Positions 29,160 to 38,562 of a stretch of DNA of 64,000 nt are shown piece after piece. The DNA is taken from NCBI GenBank assembly GCA_030824495.1, contig JAVBXP010000012.1, positions 1-64,000 on the forward strand, in the 5' to 3' direction. The translations under genes and the position numbers were made by a program. The DNA is from a bacterium. GTDB taxonomy: Bacteria > Pseudomonadota > Alphaproteobacteria > Caulobacterales > Caulobacteraceae. A model generated the notes under the pieces. The model saw only the letters and a program-made list of their open reading frames with translations. It ran no database searches and had not been told where the DNA came from. Within the stretch, counting starts at the first letter, position 1. Every line of letters begins with the position of its first letter.

Positions 29160-30029
29160 TCAGATGGTCGACGGAGGGGAAAGCGCCGCGCGTTCGCAGG
29201 CCCTCCAGACTTGATCACGATAGCGGTCGATCGCGGCGCGCAGACCGTCAACCGTCGGGCCTTCGCGAAGGATGGCGCGGGACACTGACGGCAGGGTCCG
29301 CAGCAGCGAAGGGCCAAAGGTCGCCTCCACATCGGCGACGCTGGCTCCCTGCGCCCCGACACCCGGCGCAAGGACAAGCGATTGCGGCAAGCGAGCCAGT
29401 ATTTTCGCACCTGCCTCGTCGATCGTCGCGCCGATCACGGCGCCGACAGCCCCGGTGTGAGGACCGCACGCGGCGTTGAAGGCGCTGATCTCATCGGCGA
29501 GAGCCTCAGCGACCGTGCGGCCATCCGGATGGCGAGCGTCCTGCAGGGAGCGGCCGTCGGGGTTGGAGGAACGCACCACCACAAAGACCGCGGATCCGTT
29601 GGCGACTGCCCGGTCAAGAGCGGGGCGCAGGGCGTCAAATCCGAGATAGGGCGCGACCGTCATAGCATCGGCGCCAAATCCTTTGCCTGCGCCGATCATG
29701 GCTTCGGCATATCCCGCCATGGTGCCAGGCACGTCCCCGCGCTTGCCATCGATGAGGCTCAGCGCGCCCTGCGCGCGAATTTGGTCGACCGCCTTGCCGA
29801 GCTCGGCCATGCCCTGGGGTCCAAAGCGCTCGAAGAAACCCGCCTGCGGCTTCACCACCGAAACCGTGCCGTCTGCGGCGTCCAGAACCGTCCCGCAAAA
29901 CCGCTTCAAGCCTTCGGCGTCATCATCCAAGCCCCAGAGCTTCATCAGATCGGCCGAGGGGTCGAGGCCCAGGCATAGGGATGAGCGAACCTGGGCAAGT
30001 CGAATGAAGCGTTCGGCAAAATCGGCCAT
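29160..30029 (-). CDS. pyrF: orotidine 5'-phosphate decarboxylase, type 2 (long form)
   Basis: 289 residues; makes UMP from OMP. SSLCLGLDPSADLM, KPQAGFFERFG and the catalytic LIDGKRGDVPGT (Lys-Arg-x-Asp arrangement) show the type 2 enzymes known from mycobacteria and myxobacteria rather than the 230-residue type 1. The phosphate-binding end has GVGAQGASVADV. Divergent from the LysR gene across about 95 bases; pyrE lies about 25 kb away. Confidence 0.9.
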   Translation of the reverse strand: MADFAERFIRLAQVRSSLCLGLDPSADLMKLWGLDDDAEGLKRFCGTVLDAADGTVSVVKPQAGFFERFGPQGMAELGKAVDQIRAQGALSLIDGKRGDVPGTMAGYAEAMIGAGKGFGADAMTVAPYLGFDALRPALDRAVANGSAVFVVVRSSNPDGRSLQDARHPDGRTVAEALADEISAFNAACGPHTGAVGAVIGATIDEAGAKILARLPQSLVLAPGVGAQGASVADVEATFGPSLLRTLPSVSRAILREGPTVDGLRAAIDRYRDQVWRACERAALSPPSTI

Positions 30030-30124
30030 CTCGAAATTCCCTTCTGCAAATCTGGTTTGCGATGCGCTTCTTTGCGGAAGGACGACAATCGATTAAGCCG
30101 GTCCAAGCTGTGAGCTGCAGTCAC

Positions 30125-31060
30125 ATGACCAGACGTCCCCTCCCGTCCCTGAAAGGCCTCCAGGCTTTCGAAGTCTTCGCGCGCACGGGGTCGATGACCC
30201 GAGCCGCCGCGGAACTATCGGTCACCCATGGCGCGGTCAGCCGGCAGATCAAGGCGCTGGAGGCCCACCTCGGCGCACGTCTGGTCGATGGTCCTAAACA
30301 CCAACTGCAGCTCACCGCGGCCGGCCGCGAACTCGCATCCTCCTTGAGTTCGGCTTTCGACATGGTGGCCTTGGCGTTGCCGGGCGCTGAAGCAGGCCAG
30401 GAACTCGTGGTCGCCTGCCCCGGGACCTTCGCCATGAAGTGGCTTATCCCGCGCCTGCCGCGGTTCTTGGAGTCCCGGCCAGGGGTTCGCGTTCGCTTCG
30501 TCGAGGATCGCGCCGGTGATTTCAGTCGCGGCGGCGTGCAAGCAGCCATCACCCTTCAGCGCGGCGCCGCCCCGGCGGGCCTGCGTGCCACGCCGTTCCT
30601 GGACCACGCCTATGGGGCGGTGCTGTTGGGGGAGCTGTTTGAGAACTTGAACCAAGACAGGCGAAAGGTTCTTCGCCTCCCGCGCCTCCATGCCGAGACC
30701 TTCGCGTCGGGATGGGCGATGTGGGCCGCCGATATGGATCTGAATTTGCCGGAAGAGAGCGCCGAGCGGAGCTTCGAACACAACTTCTATCTGATCGAAG
30801 CCGTCGCGGCGGGGTTGGGCGCGGCGATCACAGCTTGGGCGTTCGTTCAGGCCGACGTCCTGTCAGGGCGGCTGGCCGCTCCTTGGGGCTTTCATCCGCT
30901 TCCCAGCCGCTTCACCTATTTGCGCCCTGCGCAGGCGGACAACACGCTCGCCGCTGAGTTCGGGCGATGGCTCCAGCAGGAAGGGCGGCGAGACGCCAAA
31001 CCTCCGACGCATGCCGCCGCTGCGCAACCGTCGTTGACGGATCAAAACAGGGCCATGTAG
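30125..31060 (+). CDS. LysR-family transcriptional regulator, GcvA-like
   Basis: 311 residues from ATG 30125 (an ATG at 30062 would run into the divergent region). Winged helix-turn-helix RPLPSLKGLQAFEVFARTGS to SVTHGAVSRQIKALEAHLGA (the S-VS-QI-LE LysR signature), then an effector-binding domain with two Rossmann-like lobes. The opening RRLPxLxxLxAFEVFAR is typical of the GcvA/AmpR-like subgroup. Divergent from pyrF; its targets are unknown. Confidence 0.88.
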   Translation: MTRRPLPSLKGLQAFEVFARTGSMTRAAAELSVTHGAVSRQIKALEAHLGARLVDGPKHQLQLTAAGRELASSLSSAFDMVALALPGAEAGQELVVACPGTFAMKWLIPRLPRFLESRPGVRVRFVEDRAGDFSRGGVQAAITLQRGAAPAGLRATPFLDHAYGAVLLGELFENLNQDRRKVLRLPRLHAETFASGWAMWAADMDLNLPEESAERSFEHNFYLIEAVAAGLGAAITAWAFVQADVLSGRLAAPWGFHPLPSRFTYLRPAQADNTLAAEFGRWLQQEGRRDAKPPTHAAAAQPSLTDQNRAM

Positions 31061-31092
31061 CCTTCAGACCGGCGCAACGCACGAAGGAGGCG

Positions 31093-31158
31093 ATGATGAG
31101 TACATCCAACGCAAATTCATCATGCGTGGCGCGCGGCGCGAGCCGACTTCTCGGCTAG
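31093..31158 (+). CDS. possible 21-codon small ORF
   Basis: A strong SD AAGGAGG (31084-31090) stands before tandem ATG codons (31093 and 31096) opening a frame of 21 codons to TAG at 31156. From the second ATG it reads MSTSNANSSCVARGASRLLG. The frame ends on a perfect small hairpin AGCCGA-CTTC-TCGGCT (31141-31156), followed by a palindrome GGGCGCATGCGCCC (31196-31209). It may be a leader peptide for the GNAT gene or a true small protein; no homology is recognised. Confidence 0.35.
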   Translation: MMSTSNANSSCVARGASRLLG

Positions 31159-31224
31159 TTTCCGACCGTCACGATAGCGGGCCAACCGGCCTAACGGGCG
31201 CATGCGCCCTGTGACGAGACTTCA

Positions 31225-32013
31225 ATGCCCAATACTAAATCCCAAGCCGCCCCGGGGGGCGCGGCGGCTCCTGCCCTGTCGGCCTGGAGCCTGATCAACA
31301 TAGAGTTCGAAACGCGCTTCACACTCACGCCTACCGGCCGGATCGAGCGAGAGGCTGATCCTAATCGGTCGCCTGGGCCCCTGATGTTCCTGGCTGGCTG
31401 CGACGGCGACGTCCTTGTTCGATTCGGACATGAACTGGACGACGATCTGGTCGCTGGACTGAAGGCCCTCACGGCCGAAGAGCCGCCGCTTTCCAGACCA
31501 GGCCAAGTTCCGGTCCACCTCGAGCGATACCTGGACCTCCTGCACCCATTCGGCCCTCTCCAGAACCATCCTGGCCTGAGCTTCCACCTGCCCCACCGAT
31601 CACAAGCCCAGGTCAGCGCCCCGCTCATCGCTTCGGGAACGGCAGAGGGGGATCACCTCCAGGCGACCTTGACGCGAGAGGGCATGCCGCCTGCCCTGGT
31701 GGAGATGGGATTTCGTGACGCTAAAGATCTCTGGGCGCCCTGGTGCCTAGCGCTCCAGGACGGCGAGATCGCATCGCTGGCCTTTGCCGCGCGGCTCGGC
31801 GGTGGCGGCGCCGAACTTGGCCTGGCGACCTTACCGGCTTTTCGGGGGCTAGGGCTGGCGGCGGCCGCGACGGCGGGGTGGAGCGCCCTGCCCTCGCTGG
31901 CCGATCGCACCCTGTTCTACAGCACTGCGACCTCGAACCTCGCCTCGCAGCGAGTGGTCGCCAAGCTCGGACTGAAGTTCATCGGCCCGACCTTGGGCAT
32001 CTCAAGGGCCTAA
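31225..32013 (+). CDS. GNAT-fold acetyltransferase-like protein with N-terminal extension
   Basis: 262 residues. The first 150 residues contain ETRFTLTPTGRIERE and the aromatic LERYLDLLHPFGPLQ segment and do not match a domain I can name. The C-terminal 100 residues hold GNAT motif A with LGLATLPAFRGLGLAAAATAGW and motif B YSTATSNLASQRVVAKLGLKFIG, as in FR47-like acetyltransferases. Substrate unknown. It converges on ftsZ with a shared terminator. Confidence 0.75.
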   Translation: MPNTKSQAAPGGAAAPALSAWSLINIEFETRFTLTPTGRIEREADPNRSPGPLMFLAGCDGDVLVRFGHELDDDLVAGLKALTAEEPPLSRPGQVPVHLERYLDLLHPFGPLQNHPGLSFHLPHRSQAQVSAPLIASGTAEGDHLQATLTREGMPPALVEMGFRDAKDLWAPWCLALQDGEIASLAFAARLGGGGAELGLATLPAFRGLGLAAAATAGWSALPSLADRTLFYSTATSNLASQRVVAKLGLKFIGPTLGISRA

Positions 32014-32022
32014 ACGAAGAAA

Positions 32023-32042
32023 GGCCGGGCGCAGGCCCGGCC
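32023..32042 (-). terminator. ftsZ terminator
   Basis: Perfect 8-base stem GGCCGGGC/GCCCGGCC with a 4-base loop. Read on the minus strand it is followed by TTTCTTCGTTTA, so it ends the ftsZ transcript; it also lies just after the convergent GNAT stop. Confidence 0.85.
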
Positions 32043-32068
32043 ATTCAATCTATTGATCGCCTTGGTCT

Positions 32069-33667
32069 CTAGTTGGCCAGGCGGCGCAGGAAGGACGGGA
32101 TTTCCAGGTCTTCCTGGTTCTCGATCTGGGCTTCTTCCATCGGCTGTTCGACCGGCAAGGCGCCGCCACGGCTGGCGGGCGCTTGCCGCGGCGCGGGGGC
32201 CGGAGCCTCATAGCGCGGACGGCTGCCGAACAGGCTCAGGAAACCGCCACGTTGCGGACGGCGATCTTCATAGGTCGCCTCGGCGAACAGCGGCTCTTCA
32301 TCCTGCTCCTCGACCATCGGATCGACGATCTTGGTCATCGGACGGCTGATCTGCGGCTCAGGGGCGAACACCGGAGCCGGTGCGGGCGCGGCGGCCTGCG
32401 GAGCGGTGTAGAGGTCGCCCTGCTCTTCTTCCTCGAACTTAGCAACGATCGGCGCCGGAGCGGGCGCAGGCGTAGGGATCGGCGCAGGCGCAGCAGCTTG
32501 CGGCGTCGGCGGCACATAGGCGGCCGGCTCCGGATAGCGCGGCGCGGGACGGTCGGCGAAGCTCGGCGGGGCCGGGCGTTCATAGGTCGGGGTGGTCCGC
32601 ATCACCGGTTGGGTGACGGGAGCCGGACGGCTGACTTCGGCGCGCAGCGGGGGGGCGGTCAGCGGCATCCGCTCGACCTTCGGCTCGATAGCCGCGATGG
32701 AAGCGCCGTCCATACCGGTGGCGACCACCGAAACGCGGATCATGCCTTCCAGCGTCGGATCGAAGGCCGCGCCGAAGATGATGTTGGCCTCGGCGTCGAC
32801 CTGCTCGGAGATCGCGTTCGCCGCTTCGTCCACTTCCAGCAGGGTCATGTCGAGACCGCCGGTGACGTTGACCAGGACCGCCTTGGCGCCCTTGAGCGAG
32901 ACTTCGTCCAGCAGCGGGTTGGCGATGGCGTTCTGGGCGGCCATCAGGGCGCGATCGTCGCCGGTCGCCTCCCCGGTGCCCATCATCGCCTTGCCCATTT
33001 CGGTCATGACCGTACGGACGTCGGCGAAGTCGAGGTTGATCAGGCCCGGCAGCACCATCAGGTCGGTGATGGAGCGGACGCCAGAGTGCAGAACCTGGTC
33101 AGCCATGCCGAAAGCTTCGGCGAAGGTCGTGCGCTCGTTGGCGACGCGGAACAGGTTCTGGTTCGGAATGACGATCAGGGTGTCGACGTAGCGCTGCAGC
33201 TCGCCAATGCCGGCGTCGGCCAGGCGCATGCGGTGGCGGCCTTCGAAGTGGAAGGGCTTGGTGACCACGCCCACCGTCAGGATGCCGCGTTCGCGCGCGC
33301 ACTTGGCGATGATCGGCGCTGCGCCGGTGCCGGTGCCGCCGCCCATGCCGGCGGTGATGAAGATCATGTGGGCGCCGTCGAGGTGCTCGCCGATCTCGGG
33401 GATCGACTCCTCGGCTGCGCTCATGCCGACCTCGGGGTGGGCGCCGGCGCCGAGGCCTTGCGTCACCTGCACGCCGAGCTGGATCCGGCGATCGGTCTTG
33501 GCGAATGAGAGCTGCTGGGCGTCGGTGTTGGCGACGACGAATTCGACGCCTTCGAGCCCTGCCTCGATCATATTGTTAACGGCGTTGCCGCCGGCGCCCC
33601 CGACGCCGAAAACGACGATGCGCGGCTTGAGTTCGGTCGCGCGCGGCGCGGAAAGTGCGATAGCCAT
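32069..33667 (-). CDS. ftsZ: cell division protein FtsZ
   Basis: 532 residues, tubulin-like GTPase that forms the Z-ring. GTP-binding [13 protein letters not shown] at 21-33, tubulin signature GGGTGTG at 109-115, synergy loop [11 protein letters not shown] (T7 Asp) near 208. A long Pro/Ala-rich linker (about 330-515) is typical of Caulobacter relatives, and the conserved C-terminal peptide ends [12 protein letters not shown], which binds FtsA and other partners. Last gene of the dcw cluster; CtrA and CcrM (GANTC) sites lie upstream. Confidence 0.97.
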   Translation of the reverse strand: MAIALSAPRATELKPRIVVFGVGGAGGNAVNNMIEAGLEGVEFVVANTDAQQLSFAKTDRRIQLGVQVTQGLGAGAHPEVGMSAAEESIPEIGEHLDGAHMIFITAGMGGGTGTGAAPIIAKCARERGILTVGVVTKPFHFEGRHRMRLADAGIGELQRYVDTLIVIPNQNLFRVANERTTFAEAFGMADQVLHSGVRSITDLMVLPGLINLDFADVRTVMTEMGKAMMGTGEATGDDRALMAAQNAIANPLLDEVSLKGAKAVLVNVTGGLDMTLLEVDEAANAISEQVDAEANIIFGAAFDPTLEGMIRVSVVATGMDGASIAAIEPKVERMPLTAPPLRAEVSRPAPVTQPVMRTTPTYERPAPPSFADRPAPRYPEPAAYVPPTPQAAAPAPIPTPAPAPAPIVAKFEEEEQGDLYTAPQAAAPAPAPVFAPEPQISRPMTKIVDPMVEEQDEEPLFAEATYEDRRPQRGGFLSLFGSRPRYEAPAPAPRQAPASRGGALPVEQPMEEAQIENQEDLEIPSFLRRLAN

Positions 33668-34007
33668 TGGGACCCTATGTCCTCCGTACCGTGGTCAAGG
33701 GAACCGCCGGCGAATCACCCGCCTGGTCCCCGCGACGGCTGACGTTAAGGAAGCGCCCACCATCGTTAATTGCCGGTTAACTGCATAAGGCGAGTCGGGC
33801 GTGCGTCGACCCGCAACGGCCGGCATCCACAACAAAATTTCTTGCTGGGTAAGGCTTAGCCGCTGGAGGAACCCCAGCGCCGCCGCTTCCCTGCCCTCAG
33901 CAACAGTCCATTCAGCGCAACATGCTCAACGAACAGGGTTTTATGCCAAGGGCGACTCACGCAGACGCAGACCGAAGCCTCGCCATACGCCCTCGGCGAG
34001 CCGCAGT
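33668..34007. promoter_or_regulatory. 340-base ftsA-ftsZ intergenic control region
   Basis: The gap contains a TTAA-N7-TTAA site (33766-33780), a half site TTAA (33745-33748) and three GANTC sites (GAATC 33712-33716, GAGTC 33792-33796, GACTC 33954-33958), the methylation target of CcrM. In Caulobacter, ftsZ is transcribed from its own promoter under CtrA repression and is methylation-sensitive; this arrangement fits that. No gene of its own is seen here. Confidence 0.75.
33766..33780. promoter_or_regulatory. CtrA-binding site, exact TTAA-N7-TTAA
   Basis: TTAA-TTGCCGG-TTAA, 99 bases upstream of the ftsZ start. The match to the CtrA consensus is exact. Seen in sequence; binding inferred. Confidence 0.8.
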
Positions 34008-35336
34008 TTAGAGGTTTTCTCGCAGCCAAGCGGCGGCCTTCGCCACCGGATTAGCCCGAGGGTCGAGCGGCTCGCGACGAAGTTTGACCGAGGCGAGCGC
34101 CTTGGCCGACACCGCCTCGCGCGGACCGAAGGCGGCGCGTTGCAGCACCCCGGCCGCGGCGCAGAAGGCCGGGCCAGAAGCGGCGTCGGCCAGATGCGGC
34201 ACCCGACGCGGACGGCCCAGGCGAACCTGACGGTCGAACACCCGCACCGCGACCTCGCGGACGCCGGCCAGTTGGCTGGCGCCGCCCGTCAGGACGATGC
34301 CCGCCCCAGCCTCAACCGGCGCGCCCGACGCCTTCAGGCGATCGCGCAGCAGTTCCAGCGTCTCTTCGACACGCGGGGCGATGATGCCCTTCAGCAGCGA
34401 GCGCGGCGCGATCACCGGGCCTGCGCCCGGATCATCACCGCGCGGCGGAGCCTCGATCATTTCGCGATCTTCGTTGGCCGAGGCGATGGCCGAACCGTGC
34501 AGGGTCTTGATGCGCTCTGCGCCGGCGATCGAGGTCGACAGGCCGCGGGCGATATCGGCGGTCACGTGACCACCGCCGACGGCCAGAGTCTCGACGTGAA
34601 CCAGGCTGCCGCCGCTGAACACCGCCGCGGAGGTCGAGCCGCCGCCCATGTCGATGCAGACCGCCCCGAGATCCATCTCGTCTTCTTCCAGGGCGGCCAG
34701 CGCCGAGGTGAAAGGCGCGGCGACAACGCCTTCGAATTGCAGGTGAGCGCGCTCGACGCAGGCGCCCAGGGTCTGGAACACAGCTTCGCTCACCGAGACG
34801 ACCAGCAGCTCGACGCCCAGCGAGCGACCGAACATGGCGCGCGGATCACGGATTGCGGCTTGGCCGTCAACCGACCAGGCGACCGGCAGGATGTGGGCCG
34901 CGCGGCGGCCCGGAATTTTGATCTGCGCCAGGGCTTGCTGGATCGCACGCACGAGGTCGCCATCCGAAATCGGACGCGCGCCGATGGAGACCCGGCCCGA
35001 GATCCGGTGGCTGGCGAGTTGGCCGCCGGCCGTGGCGACGGTGACGCTCTGCACCTGTACGCCCGCCACGTTCTCGGCACGCTCGACAGCCTGGGCGATG
35101 GCGTCGGACGCCTCGTCGAGATTGATGATCGCCCCGCCGCGCACGCCGCGCGACTGGACGTAGCCGACGCCCGCGGCGGTCAGGGTGCGATCACCCCGAC
35201 GCACGCCCTCGGGCTTCATGATGAAGCAGGTGACCTTGGACGCGCCCAGATCCACCGCCGCGACCACAGGCTGGCGGCCCAGCGCGGCCTTCAGGCCTTC
35301 GCGGTTTTCCTTGCGGTCGTCAACGCGGCTCGACAA
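34008..35336 (-). CDS. ftsA: cell division protein FtsA
   Basis: 442 residues from TTG 35336 (SD-like GAGGA upstream, 22 bases after the ftsQ stop); the longer ATG at 35420 overlaps ftsQ. Actin-like ATPase that tethers FtsZ to the membrane. VVAAVDLGASKVTCFI is the first phosphate loop, DMGGGSTSAAVFSGGSLV the second, and GIVLTGGASQLAGVREVA the adenosine motif. The SHS2 domain lies between. The C-terminal amphipathic helix AKAAAWLRENL is the usual membrane-targeting end. Confidence 0.94.
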   Translation of the reverse strand: MSSRVDDRKENREGLKAALGRQPVVAAVDLGASKVTCFIMKPEGVRRGDRTLTAAGVGYVQSRGVRGGAIINLDEASDAIAQAVERAENVAGVQVQSVTVATAGGQLASHRISGRVSIGARPISDGDLVRAIQQALAQIKIPGRRAAHILPVAWSVDGQAAIRDPRAMFGRSLGVELLVVSVSEAVFQTLGACVERAHLQFEGVVAAPFTSALAALEEDEMDLGAVCIDMGGGSTSAAVFSGGSLVHVETLAVGGGHVTADIARGLSTSIAGAERIKTLHGSAIASANEDREMIEAPPRGDDPGAGPVIAPRSLLKGIIAPRVEETLELLRDRLKASGAPVEAGAGIVLTGGASQLAGVREVAVRVFDRQVRLGRPRRVPHLADAASGPAFCAAAGVLQRAAFGPREAVSAKALASVKLRREPLDPRANPVAKAAAWLRENL

Positions 35337-35358
35337 GTCCTCAGTCCCTTCTTCTAGC

Positions 35359-36279
35359 TTAGGCGCCGTTGGCGACGAGTTGGCCCGGCAGGACCCCGTC
35401 GCGCGGGCGAACAGCAACAACAGTCGGATCGCGCAGGTCGATCCGCTCGAAGCCCAGTTCCAAGATGCGCGAGCGCTGGTCGAGTTGCTCGAGCTGGATC
35501 AGGGCCGCGCCCTCGTCGACGGCCGGCAATTGCACCAGCGATCCGTCCTTCATCCGCAGGTCCCAGCGACGCCCGTCGACCCGCACCAGGGCCTCGACGC
35601 GTTCGGCCAGGCGCGGGCGCGCGGCGACTTCAGGCAGGATCGCGGCGGCGGCCTCGTTGGCCCCTGCCCCCACGATCAACGGCAATGTCGGGAAGCGGCC
35701 CGGATTGGCCTCGGGTATGACGCGTCCGGTCTCGTCGATGACGTGGCTGCGCCCACCGCTCTGCCAGACCGCAAGCTGGCGACGCTCGACCACGGCCAGC
35801 ACCAGCGTGTCGGGCAGCAGGCGGACAACCCGCGCCTCCTTGACCCAGCCCACGGCTTCGACGCTCTGGCGGATCTGCTCAAGGTCCAGGCCGAGCAGCG
35901 GCTGATCCTGATAGATCCCGGCCGCGCGCAGGATGTCCGGGGTGGCCATTTCAGAGGCGCCCTGGACGTGGACGGCCTTGAGCTTGAAACCCATGCTCGC
36001 CAGCTGACCGCCGACGCCGGCGCTCACCGATGCGCCCAGCTTCTCGGCCCGGTGGCCGGTCGCCATAGTAAGGACCAGGGCCACGGCGACGACTCCGCCG
36101 GCCGCCAGCAGCGCATTGCGCGGCGAAAGGCCTACGCCTTGGGCGGCGCCCAATTTCCCAGGAGCGTACGACGCCCCCGGCTTACCCGCCCGGGGCTTAG
36201 ATTTGGAGCTAGCGGGCGCTTTCGCCCGGGGCTTCGCTGACGCTCGCGACTCCCCCCGCACTGCCGCGGGCATACGCAT
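35359..36279 (-). CDS. ftsQ: cell division protein FtsQ
   Basis: 306 residues. A basic, Ala/Lys-rich cytoplasmic part, one transmembrane helix ([19 protein letters not shown], about 55-75), a POTRA domain ([24 protein letters not shown]) and the beta domain that binds FtsB/FtsL. ATG 36279 overlaps the ddl end by 71 bases; ATG 36273 is an alternative. The ftsQA promoter region lies within ddl (see the CtrA-like site at 36402). Confidence 0.92.
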   Translation of the reverse strand: MRMPAAVRGESRASAKPRAKAPASSKSKPRAGKPGASYAPGKLGAAQGVGLSPRNALLAAGGVVAVALVLTMATGHRAEKLGASVSAGVGGQLASMGFKLKAVHVQGASEMATPDILRAAGIYQDQPLLGLDLEQIRQSVEAVGWVKEARVVRLLPDTLVLAVVERRQLAVWQSGGRSHVIDETGRVIPEANPGRFPTLPLIVGAGANEAAAAILPEVAARPRLAERVEALVRVDGRRWDLRMKDGSLVQLPAVDEGAALIQLEQLDQRSRILELGFERIDLRDPTVVAVRPRDGVLPGQLVANGA

Positions 36280-37186
36280 CCTCCGTGATCCAAAGCACTA
36301 GACGGTCGAACTCCACGCCCTTCAGCGCCGCCTGCTCGGGAACGAGCGAAGTCGGCGTCATGCCGGGTTGGGTGTTCACCTCTAGAAGGACCAGAATGTC
36401 GTTAATGTCGTCATAACGAAGGTCAGATCGGGTAACCCCTCGGCAACCAAGTGCGGCATGCGCCCGCTCGGCCATTTCCAGGGCTTTTTCGTACGCATGG
36501 GCCGGAATCTCGGCCGGAAGGACGTGTTTGGACCCGCCCTCGGCGTATTTCGCCTCGTAATCGTAGAAGCCCGAGACCGGTAAAATGTCGGTGACCGTTA
36601 ACGCCTTGCCGTCCATCACCGCCACGGCCAGTTCCTTGCCGCGGATGTAGGGCTCGACCATCACCTCTTCGCCGAACGTCCAACTCGGGTCGATCAATTC
36701 CTGCGGCGGCTGATTGGCGCCTTCGGGGACGATGAACACGCCCACCGACGATCCCTCGGCGTTTGGCTTGATGACATAGGGCGTCGCCATCACGTGGCTG
36801 GCGGCGGCGACATGGCGATTGAACAACCCGCCGCCGGGAACCACCACGCCCGCGGCGGCCATAACCGCCTTCGACTTGTCCTTGTCCATGGCCAGCGCCG
36901 AGGCCAGCACGCCGGAGTGGCTGTAGGGGATGGCGAGGGTTTCCAGAATCCCCTGGACGCAACCGTCCTCGCCCCACTCGCCATGCAAGGCGTTGAAGAC
37001 GATGTCAGGCTTTAGGGCCGTCAGCACCTGGGCAAGATCGCGACCGGCGTCCACGTACGAAACCTTGGCGCCCAGTCGCTCCAGTGCGGCGCCGCATTCC
37101 TTGCCAGAGGACAGGCTGACTTCGCGCTCGGAAGAAAGACCGCCCCAGAGCAGGGCGACGTGGTGTCCGGAAAGAGGAAGGCTCAC
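36209..37186 (-). CDS. ddl: D-alanine--D-alanine ligase
   Basis: 325 residues, ATP-grasp enzyme that makes the D-Ala-D-Ala terminus of the peptidoglycan stem peptide. N-terminal [19 protein letters not shown], then [27 protein letters not shown]-loop, [13 protein letters not shown], and [23 protein letters not shown] with the metal-binding Glu-x-Asn. Its ATG overlaps the stop of the M28 peptidase (4 bases), so translation is probably coupled. It is the first core dcw gene after the interruption. Confidence 0.96.
   Translation of the reverse strand: MSLPLSGHHVALLWGGLSSEREVSLSSGKECGAALERLGAKVSYVDAGRDLAQVLTALKPDIVFNALHGEWGEDGCVQGILETLAIPYSHSGVLASALAMDKDKSKAVMAAAGVVVPGGGLFNRHVAAASHVMATPYVIKPNAEGSSVGVFIVPEGANQPPQELIDPSWTFGEEVMVEPYIRGKELAVAVMDGKALTVTDILPVSGFYDYEAKYAEGGSKHVLPAEIPAHAYEKALEMAERAHAALGCRGVTRSDLRYDDINDILVLLEVNTQPGMTPTSLVPEQAALKGVEFDRLVLWITEDAYARGSAGGVASVSEAPGESAR
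36402..36416. promoter_or_regulatory. CtrA-like site inside ddl, upstream of ftsQ
   Basis: TTAA-TGTCGTC-ATAA (7 of 8 consensus bases, exact 7-base spacing), 123 bases upstream of the ftsQ start. On the coding strand it reads TTAT-N7-TTAAC. CtrA activation of an ftsQA promoter is established in Caulobacter; this is the best candidate for that site here. Confidence 0.55.
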
Positions 37187-38562
37187 TTGGTCACCGTCGC
37201 GGTCTTGCGGAAGTCGATGTCACTGTCGGCCACGGTGTAGACGAAGGCGGCCCACACCGCGACGTTCTGGGCTAGTTCCTTGGGATCGACCTTGTCCAGC
37301 GTATCGTCGGCCGAGTGGTGCAGATCGAAGTAGCGGGTGGCGTCCTGCTGGAACTCGGTTACCGGCACACCTAGGCGTTTCAGCCCCGCGACGTCGGCGC
37401 CGCCGTCCTCGGCCGGCTGACGCGAGATGATTGTGTTGAGCGGCGACACTGCGGCGGCGAAGGCCTTCATCGCCGGATGATCCAGGCTGCCCTTAGGGAG
37501 CTTGGCGTTGAAAATCTCGCCTGCGCCAAGGTCGCTTTCCCCGGCCACGATGATATTGGCCGCCTCGCCTGCGTGAGCGTCGGCATAGGCCTGGCCCGAA
37601 CCGCCCTGCTCCTCGGCGCCCCACATCACCAGGCGAATGGTGCGGCGCGGCCGCTGGGGCAGATCGGAGATCAGCTTGGCGGCCGCCGTGGTGATGGCGA
37701 TGCCCGCTGCGTCGTCCACCGCGCCGGTGCCGGCGTCCCACGAGTCCAGGTGCCCGCCGATGACGATCACCTCCTCGGGCCGCTCGCGCCCCTTGATTTC
37801 GCCGACGACATTGTAGGCTGGAGCCTTGTCGCGCTGGGTCGAGGCCATGGAGAGCTTGATCCGGACCGGTTTGCCGCGCGCGACCATGCGCTCCAGCAGG
37901 TCGGCGTCAGGCGTGGACAGCGCCGCCATCGGAATGCCCGAGGCTCCGCCGCCGCCGGTGTGCGGCAGGCGGGTATCGTCGGTCGAAACCGAGCGGACCA
38001 GATAGGCCACCGCCCCGCGCTTGGCCGCCTCCGGACCGCCAGCCGAACGCGCGCGCACGCCGTCAGCGTAGCCCTTGATGTCCTGGGTGCGCCGGGTGCG
38101 CTGGGTCACGACGGCGATCTTGCCCTTCAGCGCGCCGGGCGGCAGGGCCAGCATCTCGTCCAAGGTCTTGAAGAGCGCGATCTCGGCCTCCAGCCCGCCA
38201 GCCGGCGTGGGCGTGGAGCGGCCCAGGCCGAGGATCTGCAGCTTCTGGGGATAGGGAGAGACCACTTCGGCGCTCTCGGCCCCGCGCAGCCATGATCCGG
38301 TCTCGAAGGTCTCAACATGGACGTTCTCGAACCCCAGGCTCTTCAGCTTCGCCACGCCCCAGTCGCGCGCCCTGTCCATTCCCGGCGAGCCTTGAGGCCG
38401 CGCCCCGACCTCGGTGGTGAGGGACTCAGTCACGTCCCAGGCGGTGGTGTCCTGTAGGGCCTTGTCGCGCAGCGCCGAGGCTGTAGCGGCCAGGTCGGCG
38501 GCGTGGACAGGAAGAGCGGAAATGAACGTGGCCGCGGTGGCCGCAAGCAAAGCAATACGCAT
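37183..38562 (-). CDS. M28 family zinc metallopeptidase, secreted
   Basis: 459 residues from ATG 38562: signal peptide [20 protein letters not shown], then an inserted PA-like segment and the M28 catalytic domain. All zinc ligands are visible: [20 protein letters not shown] (His, Asp), [10 protein letters not shown] (Glu, Glu), AGESDLG (Asp) and [11 protein letters not shown] (His). Likely a periplasmic aminopeptidase or carboxypeptidase Q-like enzyme. Its stop overlaps the ddl start (ATGA), an unusual partner for that gene. The 439 bases upstream are shared with the divergent PEPxxWA-CTERM gene. Confidence 0.9.
   Translation of the reverse strand: MRIALLAATAATFISALPVHAADLAATASALRDKALQDTTAWDVTESLTTEVGARPQGSPGMDRARDWGVAKLKSLGFENVHVETFETGSWLRGAESAEVVSPYPQKLQILGLGRSTPTPAGGLEAEIALFKTLDEMLALPPGALKGKIAVVTQRTRRTQDIKGYADGVRARSAGGPEAAKRGAVAYLVRSVSTDDTRLPHTGGGGASGIPMAALSTPDADLLERMVARGKPVRIKLSMASTQRDKAPAYNVVGEIKGRERPEEVIVIGGHLDSWDAGTGAVDDAAGIAITTAAAKLISDLPQRPRRTIRLVMWGAEEQGGSGQAYADAHAGEAANIIVAGESDLGAGEIFNAKLPKGSLDHPAMKAFAAAVSPLNTIISRQPAEDGGADVAGLKRLGVPVTEFQQDATRYFDLHHSADDTLDKVDPKELAQNVAVWAAFVYTVADSDIDFRKTATVTK

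Noticed and set aside
32183-35357. Long plus-strand frames opposite ftsZ and ftsA (441 and 518 codons)
   Set aside because: Mirror frames of strongly conserved minus-strand genes; low-complexity His/Arg-rich products.
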